Below, piece after piece: positions 7,081 through 7,195 of a stretch of DNA of 7,195 nucleotides. Source of the DNA: Methanomassiliicoccales archaeon. GTDB lineage: Archaea > Thermoplasmatota > Thermoplasmata > Methanomassiliicoccales > Methanomethylophilaceae. Numbering within the stretch: position 1 is the stretch's first letter; each line of letters opens with the position of its first letter. Under the pieces are notes generated by a model. It was not told where the DNA came from, made no database searches, and saw nothing but the letters and a program-made list of their open reading frames with translations. The DNA lies in NCBI GenBank assembly GCA_900767505.1, contig CAAFZG010000148.1, positions 1 to 7,195 on the forward strand, read 5' to 3'. A program made the position numbers and the translations under genes.

Positions 7081-7094
7081 CGGAGAATTCTCCG
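7081..7094. repeat. 14-bp perfect palindrome
   Basis: CGGAGAATTCTCCG reads the same on both strands with no spacer. Loosely matching AAAAT (7076-7080) and ATTT (7099-7102) flank it. It lies downstream of the terminator and about 25 bp upstream of a TATA-like element, so a regulator site for the next gene is the simplest reading. That role is inference. Confidence 0.5.
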
Positions 7095-7107
7095 CGCAAT
7101 TTATCGG

Positions 7108-7152
7108 TGACCCGTGAAATATATGTTTGCTACAACAACAGAACACGGGTCA
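7108..7152 (+). promoter_or_regulatory. TATA-like promoter flanked by inverted repeats
   Basis: GTGAAATATATG (7114-7125) resembles an archaeal BRE plus TATA box and would direct transcription near 7145-7150, towards a gene beyond the window. It is enclosed by perfect 9-bp inverted repeats, TGACCCGTG (7108-7116) and CACGGGTCA (7144-7152), with 27 bases between. TGACCC recurs at 7187-7192. A repressor bridging both arms would cover the TATA box and the start site. A competing pairing, TCGGTGA (7104-7110) with TCACCGA (7167-7173), is also possible. The repeats are seen; promoter and operator roles are inferred. Confidence 0.45.
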
Positions 7153-7195
7153 GAGGGTCCATATCATCACCGAGTTAAACTCTTTTTGACCCCTG

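Noticed and set aside
7123..7195. A possible gene start: ATG at 7123, open to the window edge (24 codons), with GGTGA 12 bases upstream
   Set aside because: The ATG lies within the TATA-like element, and the codon third positions are AT-rich, unlike the other genes. Too little sequence is available to support it.

Overview
The window looks like archaeal chromosome, most likely a Thermoplasmata-type methanogen such as a member of the Methanomassiliicoccales. This is an inference from three things: a heterodisulfide reductase subunit D (HdrD) with both cysteine-rich CCG motifs, an archaeal Lhr-family helicase with a C-terminal zinc ribbon, and archaeal-style signals (TATA boxes, GGAGG/GGTGA ribosome binding sites, oligo-T terminators). 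No HdrE-like membrane partner lies next to HdrD in the window. No rRNA, tRNA, CRISPR array or insertion sequence was recognised.

Layout. Positions 1-300 hold no recognisable gene. The AT-rich part (about 205-280) contains an 18-bp perfect palindrome and a repeated half-site, placed like an operator for the next gene. Positions 302-1492 (+) encode an AAA+ ATPase of the DUF4143 family with a nuclease-like C-terminus. It converges, 12 bp apart, on a 914-residue Lhr-type helicase (1505-4249, -). Upstream of the helicase on the same strand is hdrD (4293-5498, -). The 43 bp between hdrD and the helicase hold a strong GC-rich hairpin followed by a T-rich run, and the helicase has no Shine-Dalgarno sequence.

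The hdrD start is better placed at 5498 than at the longest possible start (5615). A GGAGGA site lies 7 bases upstream of 5498, and a TATA box (about 5562-5573) sits inside the would-be extension. Divergent from hdrD, at 5663 (+), is a gene of the RecG-like/HATPase_c_4 ATP-binding family (the Schlafen AlbA_2 relatives). It lacks the N-terminal AlbA_2 domain and appears frameshifted near position 6844. In its uncorrected frame it runs through an evident terminator to 7117. In the -1 frame it ends cleanly at 6981, 15 bases before that terminator. The last 170 bases carry a 14-bp palindrome and a TATA-like element flanked by 9-bp inverted repeats, probably the promoter region of a gene beyond the window.

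Functionally the two minus-strand genes are housekeeping (methanogenic energy metabolism and nucleic-acid processing). The two flanking plus-strand genes belong to patchily distributed accessory ATPase families. I see no convincing new multi-gene system. The most interesting points are the disrupted ATP-binding gene with its unknown 45-residue tail, and the palindromic regulatory regions.
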